A stretch of 64,000 bases of DNA from Moniliella sp. 'wahieum' (Eukaryota > Basidiomycota > Moniliellomycetes > Moniliellales > Moniliellaceae), in the NCBI GenBank assembly GCA_003971905.1, contig RSEE01000082.1:186001-250000 (forward strand), read 5' to 3'. Position 1 is the stretch's first letter. Every line of letters begins with the position of its first letter. The notes below the pieces were generated by a model. It was not told the origin of the DNA. It did no database searches and saw nothing but the letters and a program-made list of their open reading frames with translations. This document shows, one piece after another, positions 23,649 to 34,554 of this stretch. A program made the position numbers and the translations under genes.

Positions 23649-24894
23649 TCAGCGGGAAGATCTACCTTCGGGCGAGTTGAGTGGGTGTGAGGTAAAAAAG
23701 ACAGAGCCCGTATAGCTCTCACCCGGCACAACGCTCTGGTGGTTCAACGACCAGTCGCGCTCGCCCCGATTATGCCTCCACGAAAGGTTCACCGAGCCCG
23801 TCTTGGCTGCCGCCTTGACCAGCCCGAAAGACTCATTGTACGTCACATTCACTGAGCCCACATCGGAATGGATCTGGGATGACCAAACCTGTGCCAAAGT
23901 GCCAGTGGGGTCCCGGTTTTCGCGCCCAAACTTGTCTTTGAAGGTAATCTGAACTTGTCCGGTAAGCGCCACAGCGCCTACCTGCACTCCTAACCTTTTA
24001 TCTTCCCAGAAGCTCACGGGCGTTACATGGCCAAGTATGACCGAACCCTTGTCCGTCTCGACGGAGAGATGATGGGCCACGACTTGTCCGTGCACCTCGA
24101 TCGTTCCCATATTGGACACGAGCTTGGCAATGGGTGCATAGATAGAGGCGAGGCCAATGCTGCCTTTGTCGGACAAGAACTGAGCCGAGACAATGGAATG
24201 CATGGCGTTTCCGTTGATTGACCCCAGTTTGGACTCAATCACCATATCCCGTGCGTAGAGGGCTTGCTTGAACAAAAGCGAGCCCGTCTCGGACACGATA
24301 CGTATATATTTAGCGGTAGGATTGACTCCCGTGAAAGTAACGCTACCGACCGTTGCATGAACCTGGACCCGTCTGCAGTAACCCCCAGATCGGCTGAGGA
24401 GACCGAGCCTTCATCTGAAAGGATATCGAGGGTGCCTAGCGCCCCCTCGGCACGGGGGAGACGCGCCTTGACCGTAACTGCGATCTTCGGCTTGAGAGCG
24501 GGAAAGAAGTATGCGGGTCCGAGTAAACCCCAATCCTAATCCAACCCTTTTGGGTTTGCAGCCGCACCACCCGCAGCTCCTCCTCCAGCGTCGCCTCCGT
24601 ATCCGCCCACGCTTCAACATCCACAAAGGTCTTACCGGACCAGCCAGTTCCGGGTCCCGTTCCGACCAAGTCAATGTTCGTTGTGTGTCGCTTACCAAGA
24701 GAATGGATAGACAGCCCATTGCTCGTCTTGTCGGAGGGGAGCAGCTCAAAGGTGGCCCTGCGCACAAAGGGCTGGCGGGGCGAGAAACCCTTGCGCTCAA
24801 TAGGGCCCCAGGAGGCTTCGGAAACGAGAATGCCCTCGGATGCAGGTACGTCGGGTCCCTTGGCAGCGGACGCGTTGTTGTCGAAATTGAGCAT
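23649..24894 (-). CDS. Beta-solenoid-like protein (DUF4097-like repeats), unknown function
   Basis: ATG 24894 gives MLNFDNNASAAKGPDVPAS, then RKGFSPRQPFVRRATFELLP and TGWSGKTFVDVEAWADTEA. From about 24450 the sequence becomes a ladder of short beta-strand repeats with a recurring [DE]xGS[IV] turn: ILSDEGSVSSADLGV, IVSETGSLLFKQALYARD, SKLGSINGNAMHSIVSA, LSDKGSIGLASIYAPIA, ETDKGSVILGHVTPV, HSDVGSVNVTYNESFGLV, AKTGSVNLSW and YTGSVFFTSHP. This matches the strand-turn pattern of DUF4097-type right-handed beta-helices. No signal peptide or membrane segment is visible, so it is probably cytosolic. It ends near TGA 23649, possibly through a final intron starting at GTAGAT. A frame change near 24300-24440 is bridged by the repeat pattern. 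Function unknown. Confidence 0.65.
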
Positions 24895-26290
24895 GATTGT
24901 GTAGAGTAGTGATGGTGGGAGGGATGATGGCGACGAGCCCATGCCGGTTAAATGTGGATCGTTGCCACCAACCAAGCCGAGGACCTCAGAAACACGTGGA
25001 TGCGGCAACGTGCGACTCGCTGTCAAATATCAGCCTCCGCATCGCTTGGCGCGTCCATATCGATAGGAACCAGCCGGCTGGCCTCAGGGTTCACTACGTT
25101 CACTCTTCATTCATTATTCCAACGGGGCCATCTGTGCGCTCAGCTGAGCCGCTGAAGGATAAGATTGTTAGAGGTAGTGCTACGGTTCTCCTGCACAGCC
25201 TTCAATGGATTGGTGACGCTCGCTTAGCCGGGCGGAAGAGTTCCGCTCGCAGGCCGCGCACGTCTTGCTCGCTCCATCTCCCTTCTCTCTCCTCCTTTCT
25301 CCTTCCCTTCAGACGTTGCTTGAAGACTGTGGCTCACCACTTTGCCTTCACGCCTTGTCTGCTGCTTTGCAGCTGATCCATAGGATCGCGAGTGCTCCCA
25401 AGTCGCACTCTGGCAAAGATCAGGCTCATTTACGTAGCGTGAGTAACGGTACAGGATACGAAGTTAAAGAGGAACTCTGAACCGCAAACCATTGAATATT
25501 GAACGAATGTCGATGATTGACCTTATCGCAAGATACCGCGACATGGTTGGCATCGGGTTTCCAAAGCCAGTACCAGGTACGATCAGCCCCTGTACGTGTG
25601 GCCTGAACGGCCTGACGCTTGAAAAGGTTGAACGTTGACATGAGTCCGTCGGTATAACCACAGGAGCCGGCAATAAACACGTAAAACCTCCGCATCCGTA
25701 TGATGCTCATCGATCATCATGCATCATGTATCATGCATCATGCACCCAGTGACGTCATAGGCAGCTTGGCGTTGCTTATTGAAGCTATTGAAGCTTGAAG
25801 CGTGAAGAACAACAGAGCAACTATAATGCTCGTGACGCGGGCATACTGCGACGGTGGAACGGTGGCCAAGGTGGCGACGGGATGGAGCGCGAGACGAGCG
25901 GGGGAAAAGGTTGTATGGAACGGTGAACGAGGGGGCAAAGATGGTCGCAGATCGTCGCCATCAGCACGAAACAGGCTGCACAGACCGGGGGCCGCGTAAG
26001 CCCGGGGGTCCCTTCCCGTAATACGTAAATTGGATTGCACTGCCCATCCATGCCTTGGCCCAACATGTGACTCGTCAGTGACGGACGACGCCTGCGGAAG
26101 ACTGCGCAGACGAAGAGACAGAATGGGAGATCGCCACCGTTTCCCATCAACCTCACTATATATTTTTCCTCTCTCTCTCGTCTCTATCTTGGGGGTCTAT
26201 ATATCTCTCTCATCGCCCACGCTCCCATCCCTTTGCATGCCACACCCCTTCCACCATTCTGCCCCCAATCACTTGGACCCGCAGTCGCGC
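24895..26290. other. Intergenic with palindromic words
   Basis: Holds a TGATGCATGA-type palindrome cluster at 25706-25742 and a degenerate GCTTGAA array near 25783-25805. Near 26155-26215 a TATATATTT element and CT-rich stretches look like the promoter of the plus-strand gene starting at 26291. No other coding signal. Confidence 0.45.
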
Positions 26291-27270
26291 ATGAGCAACT
26301 CCGGTTCTGATTCTCAGCATCACCATGCGTCGCTGACATGGCTGGCATGTACGCCGTCCCCCAAACACTGTATCTGTTCTCCACAGTGTCCAAACCTGCT
26401 GCTAACTCTCACTGCATTACACTTCGTCAGATCTGTTTATCCCCGCGATGTGGTTGGCGCTATTTGGAATCTTCGCGTGGATTTGGACCTGTTCGAATTG
26501 GTTGGAAGATCTCCCTCCAAGAAGACCAATTAGAATAAGCTGGGGCGGATGGTGGAGCAATATGCCGTCTATTGTTTCACCAATAAGGAGAATGGTACGT
26601 CGGAGACGTCCACATCCTCTTCCAGCAGGGAAGAGAAGGCCGACAAGTACTGACACACCCCCTCTTTATATTTCTCCTGCTGTTGTGTTATGATCCCCAG
26701 ACGACAAACGTCGGCTCGTTCCTCGCTAATCCCCGCCTAATGCACAAGCGCAAATCCAGCCCTTCCCTTCTCCTGACGATGAGGAGAGTAACCCCCAACC
26801 TTCTAATCCCGGCTCTGCCGCCAATCCTTCCGTGCTCACCACCTTTTTCAAGTGGAAGAAACCCGCTTATTTTTCCCACATGCGGAACCAACCTCCATCT
26901 GGCGCTACCTCAGAGTCAGCGCTGCTTCACCCAGACTCGGGCAAGAGGCGCAATCGAACCATCCGTTCTCTCTTTACCGCCCATGTCCATTCCTCTCCGC
27001 TCCCCCCGCACCTAAAAGTAGCGGACGAGCCGCCGCAACTGCCTCACATCCATGAACTGTTGCAGCGCCCATTGCAAGTCACGGAGTCCTCCATTCCCCC
27101 GCTCCCCCCCGCTCCCGCCGGCGTACATGCCTCACACGTTGCCACCCTATATTCCCCGGACTTCTTCTCCACCCCCGCCACCAACTTATGACCCCTACCC
27201 CGTTGCTTTCATCGTCCTACGCCCCTCGGACGTCGACTTCGGCTTCTTCTGCGTCATTTTAGACCACTGA
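26291..27270 (+). CDS. Tandem paralog 1: small spliced protein of unknown function
   Basis: Exon 1 (26291-26348) encodes MSNSGSDSQHHHASLTWLA; intron 26349-26430 (GTACGC...GTCAG) joins in frame to YLFIPAMWLALFGIFAWIW, a strongly hydrophobic stretch, followed by PPRRPIRISWGGWW. A second intron is likely (GTACGT at 26595 to CCAG at 26759, or GTACTG at 26649 to CCCAG at 26700). The last exon reads PFPSPDDEESNPQPSNPG, KWKKPAYFSHMRN, then PPQLPHIHELLQRPLQVTES and a Pro-rich tail. The tail probably changes frame in a C-run near 27105 and may run to 27270. The C-terminal half matches the gene at 28161-28994. If the first join is right this is a single-pass membrane protein with a cytosolic Pro-rich tail. 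Exon 2 can also be read in other frames, so the membrane segment is less certain than the shared C-terminal motif. Confidence 0.5.
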
Positions 27271-28160
27271 TGACGCGCCAATCTGTGGGCATCCCAGCGA
27301 GACTAGCCAACCCCATCAGGCAGATGATGTGGTATTTATACGCATGCTCCTCTCTCTCTCCATATCATGTGCAAACTCTCAGTGTGAAAAAAAGAATAGG
27401 TATAGGATGCACAATGCGTCCTCTTCAATTCAGACTTTTGGAAGGCAATCATAGCATCCACATATCAACGTCATATCAACAACATATATATGGCCTTGTA
27501 TCAGTGGCTCGGTCCGGTATAACTTTCTACCGGGCCCCGGTTCGTATACGTACAGTTCATACCGCAGATCTCACCATTTGTACTCTCGGAATAATAAACG
27601 ACTGGCACAAATATATAATGTAGTTAAAACATACACCAAAAAAGCTTCCTTGTTCCTGCATCCTGTCGCACTTCCCTTTGTATAGTCCCTTTCTCTGTCC
27701 ACATGATGCCTGACGCATGATTGCCTCTGAAAAGCTATGCAATCAAACCAGTAAACTGCGTGACGAGTATCATCTTGGCAATAAGCGCCGAGACCCTTGA
27801 TCCCATCGCGCTGTGGCGTCGCGACCAGTGTCTATATTAACAGGGGCGTAACTATACGATTAGTTTTGTGGGGGACGAGCACTGTGGCCGCCGTCTCTTT
27901 CTCCTGCATGCGGCGGGCAGCCACTTGTCGTCCCCCAAACAGCTATATATATACGACGACACGCGATAGCTCCCAATGGGTACATATGCTCATCGTCGCT
28001 GGACTTGCGTATATCGACACCTTTTTCCGTCGAAAAGCGCATTCCCCCCTCCCTTCCAGCTACCACCTCACTTGCGCCAACGCACCCGCACTTACTTCCC
28101 GTGCTCGCATCCACGCATACCTCTTTTCTACTTTCTGTGTGCTTTTCCCCTTCCTTTCAC
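27271..28160. other. Spacer between the tandem paralogs
   Basis: No coding signal. AT-richer than its surroundings, with TATATATA elements at about 27486 and 27943; the latter lies about 210 bases before the second paralog and may be its promoter. Confidence 0.45.
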
Positions 28161-28994
28161 ATGAATGCGCCCCTGTTCCCGCGCGGCGGCACTGGCCATC
28201 ATGTAAAAAAGGCAAAGACAATAGCTGGTGGCCCCTCCTCTTAAGTACGCCGTTCTCCTACCTTTTATTGCACATCTCTCCCCATCCCACCTTGCTACTA
28301 ACAGATGCACGTTCAATCTCTCGAGAACAGTCCTTATCGTCCCAGTTACTGGGGGACTACTGCTAACGTTATTACCGTTTCTGTGCATGTGCGCGCGCCG
28401 GCCTCTCAGCTCATGGACGCGCAGAAGGTGGAGAGGGATGACTACATTGTTTCGCCAAAGGGTGAGATCCATATCCTCCACCGTGCCTTCCCCCCCCCAG
28501 TTGACAGGATCGAAGATTGACCACCAGTGCCCCACTCTCTTTTTTGGTTTGTTTGTTTCTGGCCTAAACACGATCGCCCCACCCAGCCCAGGTACGATTT
28601 TGCTGGCCTTGGAGAACCTGACGAAGACGTGAGAGCAACCCTCGGTCATCCACCTACACTGTCTCCTCCATTCCTATGGCCCCTATCTCCAAATGGAGGC
28701 CTGCCTACTTTTCCCACGTGCCACGTAAATCCTCCTCTGCTACCGCCACCTCGGACCAGACGCTCGCCATCGACGCCACCTGGGGTAAGGCGCTCAGTCC
28801 CCCGCCTCCACCACCACCGCCTCTCCCATACCTCTTCGCTCTCCTCCCACGTTAAGGCAGAGGGGAACCCGCCCCAATTGCCTCAACTGCAGGAGCTGCC
28901 AGAGCTGTCGTTGCCAGTAACGGAACCCATCCTTGCCCCGCCCGAGCCTGCATATATCCCTTCCACCCCTGGCTCACGCCCTCTTCCCCCCTGA
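28161..28994 (+). CDS. Tandem paralog 2: small spliced protein of unknown function
   Basis: Diverged copy of the gene at 26291-27270, same strand, about 1.9 kb apart. The shared part lies in the last exon: [29 protein letters not shown], then [20 protein letters not shown] and a Pro-rich end at 28994. The first copy has KWKKPAYFSHM and PPQLPHIHEL at the same places. A last-intron acceptor CCCAG at about 28591 precedes [12 protein letters not shown]. Upstream the exon from 28305 can be read as [14 protein letters not shown] or, in another frame, as the hydrophobic [19 protein letters not shown] cannot choose. Frame changes near 28690 and 28770 are implied by the match to paralog 1. The start at 28161 ([10 protein letters not shown]) is tentative. 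Confidence 0.45.
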
Positions 28995-29217
28995 GGCCTG
29001 ACCTCTACACCCCGCAGCCTATACACCTCCCCCACGGACTCGCCTGTCTGGCTGCCTGCCCGCACAGAGAACCCAGAACCCAGTTGACCTCGCGCTGCGC
29101 ACGCCTCGCTCTCTGCTCTTTTGACGTGGGACGAATTTGGACGATACCCTAGCTCCGGACCCAGCCAACCAAAAGGGATCCTGAATATACCCGGTTTCCC
29201 TTTCTCTTTCGCTTGCG

Positions 29218-29233
29218 CCCCCCCCCCCCCCCC
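29218..29233. repeat. Poly-C run of 16
   Basis: Uninterrupted C16 followed by CACACACA, in the 3' flank of RPS21. Confidence 0.9.
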
Positions 29234-29424
29234 ACACACAACGTCATTATGTAGCAAGTAGGATGAGCAATGCGCTGTCACAGCACAATCTTTGCATGTG
29301 GCATCGTACGGCTTGGCGACCGGATCAGGGAGCCCAGTGTCCCGTGTGCGAGCCTCTCCTCCTTTTCCAGGCCTGCGACGAGTAGCATGGAAATCGATGC
29401 TGCGCGTCTTGGGTCGCACCACAC

Positions 29425-29866
29425 TTACTTCTGGTAGCTCCACACGTTGCGCAGGACTGCAGTCCAAGCCAGCAACCGAGTCAGTACACCTGGCTAAACA
29501 CAGCGGGGTGATCACGGGGGGAAAGAAAGAACGCCCGTCGCGCCCGGCAAATCGCCCCGCCGCGCCCACGCCCTTTGTTCTTTGTAGGGGAGAGCGCCAA
29601 GAAAAAAGAGAATAGGAAAGAACATAGAACGTACGGCCCTCCTGAGTGGCAAGACGGTTGATCGAGTCGTCACTCTCGCCCGACTTGCGGACAAAGCCCG
29701 AGATAGCAAACACCGTCGAAGCACCGGGGATCGCACGGCCCTCCTCGTCCACGTCGGCGACCGCGATCTGGACCGAAGCGTGGTCCTTGGCCTGGAGGAT
29801 ACGGCCCGTGGCGGCACACTTCCGGGGGACGTAGAGGTCCACGAGCTGGTGCTTGTCGTTTTCCAT
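29425..29866 (-). CDS. RPS21: 40S ribosomal protein S21 (eS21)
   Basis: Small-subunit ribosomal protein that helps mature 20S pre-rRNA at the ribosome platform. ATG 29866 starts [18 protein letters not shown] and continues [19 protein letters not shown] and [19 protein letters not shown]. Exon 1 is 29635-29866; intron 29457-29634 (178 nt, GTACGT...TGCAG) splits a Gly codon; exon 2 (29425-29456) reads [10 protein letters not shown] and TAA. The protein is 87 residues, the usual family length, and is intact. It is the one conserved gene in the window with no frame break. The CT-rich region upstream is its promoter. Confidence 0.97.
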
Positions 29867-31038
29867 TCTGGCAGGTAAGCGGAAGAGGTAGGGTGAGAGA
29901 CGAGAGACGAGAGGCGAGAGACGAGCGGCAGACGGGACGGCGAACCAGGTGGTGTGCGTGGGCTGTCCAGGGGTTGGGTGGGAGGGGGGGGATTTATTGC
30001 GCCAGTTGCTACACGCTGGTATCGGGCACAGGGTAGTATACATCCCATCAACCCTATTTATATTTGGAATGGCTGCGGCACGTGACGTACCCTCTCTGTT
30101 CGGCCTTTTCTTTGGTTGTCTGCCTCAAGTCCTCAGCCTCGGGGCGAGCAAGCGCAAGGGACACGTGAGCCCGGCGGTGGGATCCGTGCACACGCATGCG
30201 GCCACGACGCTTAGAACCACCGGGTTGGGAAGTACACCCGCACGCAGTTGGGCCACCCAGCCAAAGAGGTGGCGGGTGACGACAGGGAATGATTAATGGG
30301 GAGTGATCTAGTGATCGGTGATCGACAATCGACAATCGCCTCATCGATGATCTTATCAGAACGACGTATTGAAGCTGAAGGCACCAAAAGTTGTCCGCAC
30401 CTGGCCGACTATCGCGTCCATCCCCTCCTTTGGTAGTACACCGTCCCTGGCGCTCGGCACAGCAAGGCACCCGTTGTTACGTCCTGGGCTCGGCACCAGT
30501 CGCATGCCATGTCCCTACTTCCACATCACCTGTCTTAACCATAACAGCACAGAACGATAGTGTGGGGGGGGGGCTACATAAAAGAGTTCATTTAGTACAT
30601 CCCCATACTCCTCTACATCCCTGGTCGTGAGGCTGCTGGGTTGTGGAATGCATCCATTTCCCATCTCTGTTCCAGGCCTTTCGGGCGGCTCGAACATATG
30701 TCCAACCCCTGGCCACATCAGGTAAAACCGGGTTTGTTTTCTTTTATATTTCGCCCTGTGTAACTACATGCTGCATCACTTTTTCAGACGGGTGCTTGTC
30801 GCCCCTTTCTCACTTGTTCCCCTCTCCCTCCCTTCTCCAAAGCAAAAGAAGAAGGAGCTGATGCCCAAATACGCAGAACAGATATAGATGGCGCGACATG
30901 CGATTAAGTCTCGATATGGTACACTGCGGAACCGCTGGGCGACGGATGGCTGCTAGCTGCTGGCTGCTGGCTGCTGTGCAGTGGAGCAGAGAGCGCAGGG
31001 GGGCGGGGGGGGTATAATACGAAGCTACGCGTTCCATC
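29867..31038. other. Intergenic (RPS21 promoter side)
   Basis: No gene seen. The first 200 bases upstream of RPS21 have repeated GAGAGACGAGAGAC-like sequence, a plausible regulatory pyrimidine/purine tract. Near 30955-30985 are three TGCTGGC repeats. GGGGGGG and CCCC runs occur at 30562 and 31000. Confidence 0.45.
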
Positions 31039-32202
31039 CTAAGCGCTGTACTTGGTCCAGCCAGTCGGGCTGGAGGAGGGGACGGGGTTCGGGTCGGGAC
31101 GGAGGGATGCACGCGCCCGGGTCCAAAGGCGGGGGGGGAAGTGGTCGAGCGTGACGCAGCTAGGTCCAGCCGGAAAGAGTTGCAACACCATCTCGTGCGG
31201 GAGCACCAGCGGGCGACAAGATAACGTTGTGGGGCTCAGTGCGATCACTGTCACCGCCGGCAGACCAGGATGGACCAAGGGTCCTCCCGCCCACACTGCC
31301 TCTTCGTCCGACGCCAGCCCGACCCGGACCCCGCACGCGTGAAAGTGCGTGACCAAGCGCCCGTTGGCATAGAGCGTTATCCTGCCGGCCCGCCGACCTG
31401 TCCTGCCCCCCCCGCGGGACGCAAGCGCGCAACATTCGATCGTCGCGCGCTCGTAAGAGCGGGAAGGTGGTGTGCGGGGCAGTGGAGAGCGTGGCCTGGG
31501 TCCGCCGTCGAAAGGGGAAGAAGGTTGTGCCAGACTGATGCAGCAGGGGGAGGAGGGAGGTTGGCCAGTGGCCCTTGGGTGGCAAGGTAAGGATGGGTGG
31601 GACGGAGCCGGGGAAAAGATGCAATGCCCGGCCCAGAGCGCCGGGCAGGACCACCACCACTTCCACTTCCACCTCGGTCCCCTTGACATAGGCCTGTGTC
31701 CGGCTAGCTATCCCCGCATCCGTACGCGCGTCGGGCGGGAGGAAGAGAGTTGGTACCCTGTTCCTACGCAGCTCGTCTACCACTTCTCGTACTTGCTCCG
31801 CCCGCTTGCCCCCCGCGGAGGCACAACCAACACCCGACGGACCGGACAGCGCACACGTACCCCGCCCTCGTCTTGCCACCCCACGGGATACGGCGAGAGC
31901 GTACTCCTCGCCAGGATTGTGCCCGTGTGGGGCACAGGACATACCGACGCACAGCTGTAGGCACTGGGTGGGGTGAGGTGGGCGTGGGGCTGGCCGAGGA
32001 GGGGTGGGGGAGAGGCGCATTGCGATGGTGTGGGAGTGGGAGCGGGGGGCTGGGGGCGAGCCACCGTTGGTCCTGGCGGCGGGGGACAGCGGGGACTGGG
32101 GTAAGAGCGCGAGCGGATGGAGGCTGTGGTGGCTATGGTGGAGAAGGAGAAGCAGAAGGTGGTGGTGGCGAAGGAGGAGGAGCAGCTGCGTTCGATGCCC
32201 AT
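31039..32202 (-). CDS. NAD(H)-kinase-fold protein lacking the catalytic motifs
   Basis: ATG 32202 begins MGIERSCSSSFATTT and a Ser/Pro-rich N-terminus that could be a mitochondrial leader. The kinase-like part starts PVRRVLVVPPRG (about 31830), then VREVVDELRRNRVPTLFLPP. VEVVVVLPGALGRALHLFPG with SVPPILTLPPKG (about 31580-31670) aligns with the NAD kinase 'LGGDGTLLH..LF..VPPIL' segment, but GGDG is replaced by PGALG. Further on, ITLYANGRLVTHFHACGV, VGLASDEEAVWAGGPLVHPG, VIALSPTTLSCRPLVLPHEM and CVTLDHFPPRLWTRARASLR follow the order of the NADK C-terminal domain; SAGG-lvHP and LSxRPLvLP are well kept, while TPTGSTAY is replaced by GLASDEEAV. Stop TAG at 31039. About 390 residues. A G-run frame change near 31810 and another near 31500 are implied. 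The fold call is firm; loss of activity is inferred from the missing GGDG and TPTGST motifs. Role unknown, perhaps regulatory. Confidence 0.72.
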
Positions 32203-33211
32203 CTGGCCTGATCAGTTGATTAGCGTGAGTTGTGATTGATGATTGCGTCATGATTAAGATTATCGATGATCCATTTAGCCGCACGTCGCAAGTGGGCTCA
32301 GGCTCAGGCGCTCAGGCCTCCGCGGGGCTCAGCCTCTCAGCAAGGCTCCTGCTGAGACCGAGACGCTGAGGCAGGTCGTGCTCACTCGTGTTTGTGCTCA
32401 GACCAGGGCCTCAGATCGATCAGACCTCAGATCTCCGAGTGTAACTGTAAATCATGGAACGGGTAGTACTCGCAGCGAGTTGGAGCGGCAGTGGCCCTCG
32501 CGTGCGCTCGAGTACCTCCACCATCTCGGCATCCGTCAACACCGTTCTCTCCCTTGGGTCGTCCTATCCAACCCTCTCTCCTCCGCCCGCCGCTTGTTTG
32601 CCCTCCCACACTCTCTTTCTGCACGTGCGCCTCCTCCTGGGGGTGCCATCAATAAATTAGGTTACTGACGCCGCGCGCTCGCAATCTTCCCTCGGACGAC
32701 GTGTGTGTGTGTGTGCCCGCCGTGGCTAGTGAGGAGTGGCAGTGAGGAGTGGCAGTGAGGAGTGGCAGTGAGGAGTGGCAGTGAGGAGTGGCAGCAACAA
32801 GGCCAGCGAGTTGCACGAGCCCATGGAGCAGGCATGCCTGGCATACCACCGCTGACGCACCGACTTGCCCCCCCCGAGGCGATCCATGATCGATCCACGA
32901 CAGCCGGGCACCCGATCACGTGGCACGCGGAGTGCGAGCCGGACCAACCCTACGCACTAGGCTTTATTGCGGAATGGGCCAAAATTGACCGCTGTCCCGC
33001 ACCCGGGCCCTGTGGGGGACAGGTGTGGGGGTGTGGCCTGTCTAGGGTTGGGCCCACCACGCTGGAGCGCGTGGGCTGCTTGCTGGGTGCGGCGGCCTGG
33101 GCTCTGCCTCACCCCAACTCTTCTCCCCAAGCAAGCAAGGTACGTGCTTGGGTGCGGCGGTGCGGCTGGTGCGGGTGGGTCGAACGGCGAGCTGACAGGC
33201 GTGCTGGGCAG
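32203..33211. other. Intergenic between divergent NADK-like gene and RPS4
   Basis: Contains CTCAGGC/GCCTGAG palindromic words at 32290-32425, (GT)n at 32701-32714, the 13-bp minisatellite below, and the RPS4 promoter and 5' untranslated region. An intron in the RPS4 5' leader (donor GTACGT at 33139, acceptor GCAG at 33211) is possible. Confidence 0.45.
32728..32795. repeat. 13-bp minisatellite
   Basis: About five tandem copies of GTGAGGAGTGGCA, nearly identical, about 420 bases upstream of the RPS4 start. Confidence 0.9.
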
Positions 33212-34001
33212 ATGGTCCGTGGTCCTCGCAAGCATCTCAAGCGGCTCGCAGCGCCGTCGAGCTGGATGGACAAGCTGGGTGGGGTGTACGCGCCGCGGCC
33301 CAGCACGGGTCCGCACAAGTTGCGCGAGAGTTTGCCGATGGTGGTGTTGCTGCGGAACCGGTTGAAGTATGCGCTGAATGGCCGAGAAGTCAACACGATT
33401 GTGCAGCAACGCCTGATCAAGGTGGACAACAAGGTGCGCACCGACATTACCTTCCCCACGGGCTTTATGGACGTGATTAGCATTGAAAAGTCGGGCGAGT
33501 ACTTCCGTATCCTCTACGACGTCAAGGGCCGCTTTGTCGTCCACCGCATCACGCCCGAAGAAGCAAGTTACAAGTTGCTCAAGGTGAAGCGCGCTGAGCT
33601 CGGCCCGCGCGGCGTGCCCCACATTGTCACCCACGACGGCCGCACCATCCGCTACCCGACCCGAAGTCAAGGCTGGCGACTCGATCAAGTTCAACTTGGT
33701 CGAGAACAAGTTGGAGGAGGTGATCAAGTTCCAGCAGGGCGCTTCGGTCATTGCCACTGGCGGTCGTAACCAGGGCCGGGTGGGCGTGATTGTCGGCCGT
33801 GACTCGCACCCTGGTGGATTTGACATTGTGCATGTGCGCGACCCCATTGGCCGCGAATTCTCCACCCGTATCGGTAACATCTTTGTTACCGGCACCGATG
33901 GCCAGCACTGGATTTCCCTCCCGCGCGGGGGTGGCATCAAGCTCACCATCACTGAGGAGCGCGACCAGCGCCGCGCCCAGCGCGAGGCGGCGGCCAACTA
34001 A
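33212..34001 (+). CDS. RPS4: 40S ribosomal protein S4 (eS4)
   Basis: Small-subunit ribosomal protein with S4-like, KOW and eS4 domains. ATG 33212 gives [20 protein letters not shown], the invariant family start, then [40 protein letters not shown] and [19 protein letters not shown]. Near 33655-33670 two CCCC runs are each one C short (expected YPDPEVKAGD), which throws the second third into another frame; it resumes [40 protein letters not shown] and ends [14 protein letters not shown] with TAA at 34001. Total about 264 residues as expected. Such a break in an essential gene is most simply a base-calling error. CAG directly precedes the ATG and may be a 5'-leader splice acceptor. Confidence 0.96.
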
Positions 34002-34554
34002 GTGCCTGTCTGCCTTCTTTCCGTGCCTTGGGGGGGCGGTGGGCGGTGGCGGGGCAGCGCCCGCCGGCAGAGGTAGGATGGGGAATGGGGAATTGGGAGG
34101 GGGGGACGTTACCTTGGTTCCGTTTTGTCCGAATTGGTGCGTAGGGCAAGAGCGGAATTGAGGTGCCTTCTTTGCTTGCCTTGTTTGTGGTCTTCCCCTT
34201 TTGCCCCACTCTGTTCCTTACCTGATGGGAGCGGTAAAAAACCCTTGGATTCTTGGTGCTTGTTTGGTTCTGTACATCTACCTTTCCCGCTGTCCTGCCC
34301 TGCTCCCTCCGGTCCCCTCCCCCGCCCCATTTGACTCCTGGCCCAACCATAGGCCACACCTCAATAAAGAAACAAAGCCCTCATGCCTGCCGACGTGTGC
34401 TGCCTTGCTCGCTCCCCATCTATGTTGTGCAATGAGCGTTCCGGACGACATAGAACCATCCCCCTTCTTCGTAGGCGAACATGGCCCTTGACTGGACCGG
34501 ACCGGCTGGCGCTTCGGTTCCTGGGGATGCACACATGATGATATGGAGACACGG
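34002..34554. other. Intergenic between convergent RPS4 and the small Ala-rich gene
   Basis: RPS4 3' untranslated region and spacer. A TGATGCACATGATGCATGATGC palindromic cluster occurs near 34570, at the 3' end of the Ala-rich frame. Confidence 0.4.
34363..34368 (+). promoter_or_regulatory. Possible polyadenylation signal AATAAA
   Basis: AATAAA about 360 bases after the RPS4 stop. The distance is long, so the link to RPS4 is weak. Confidence 0.3.
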
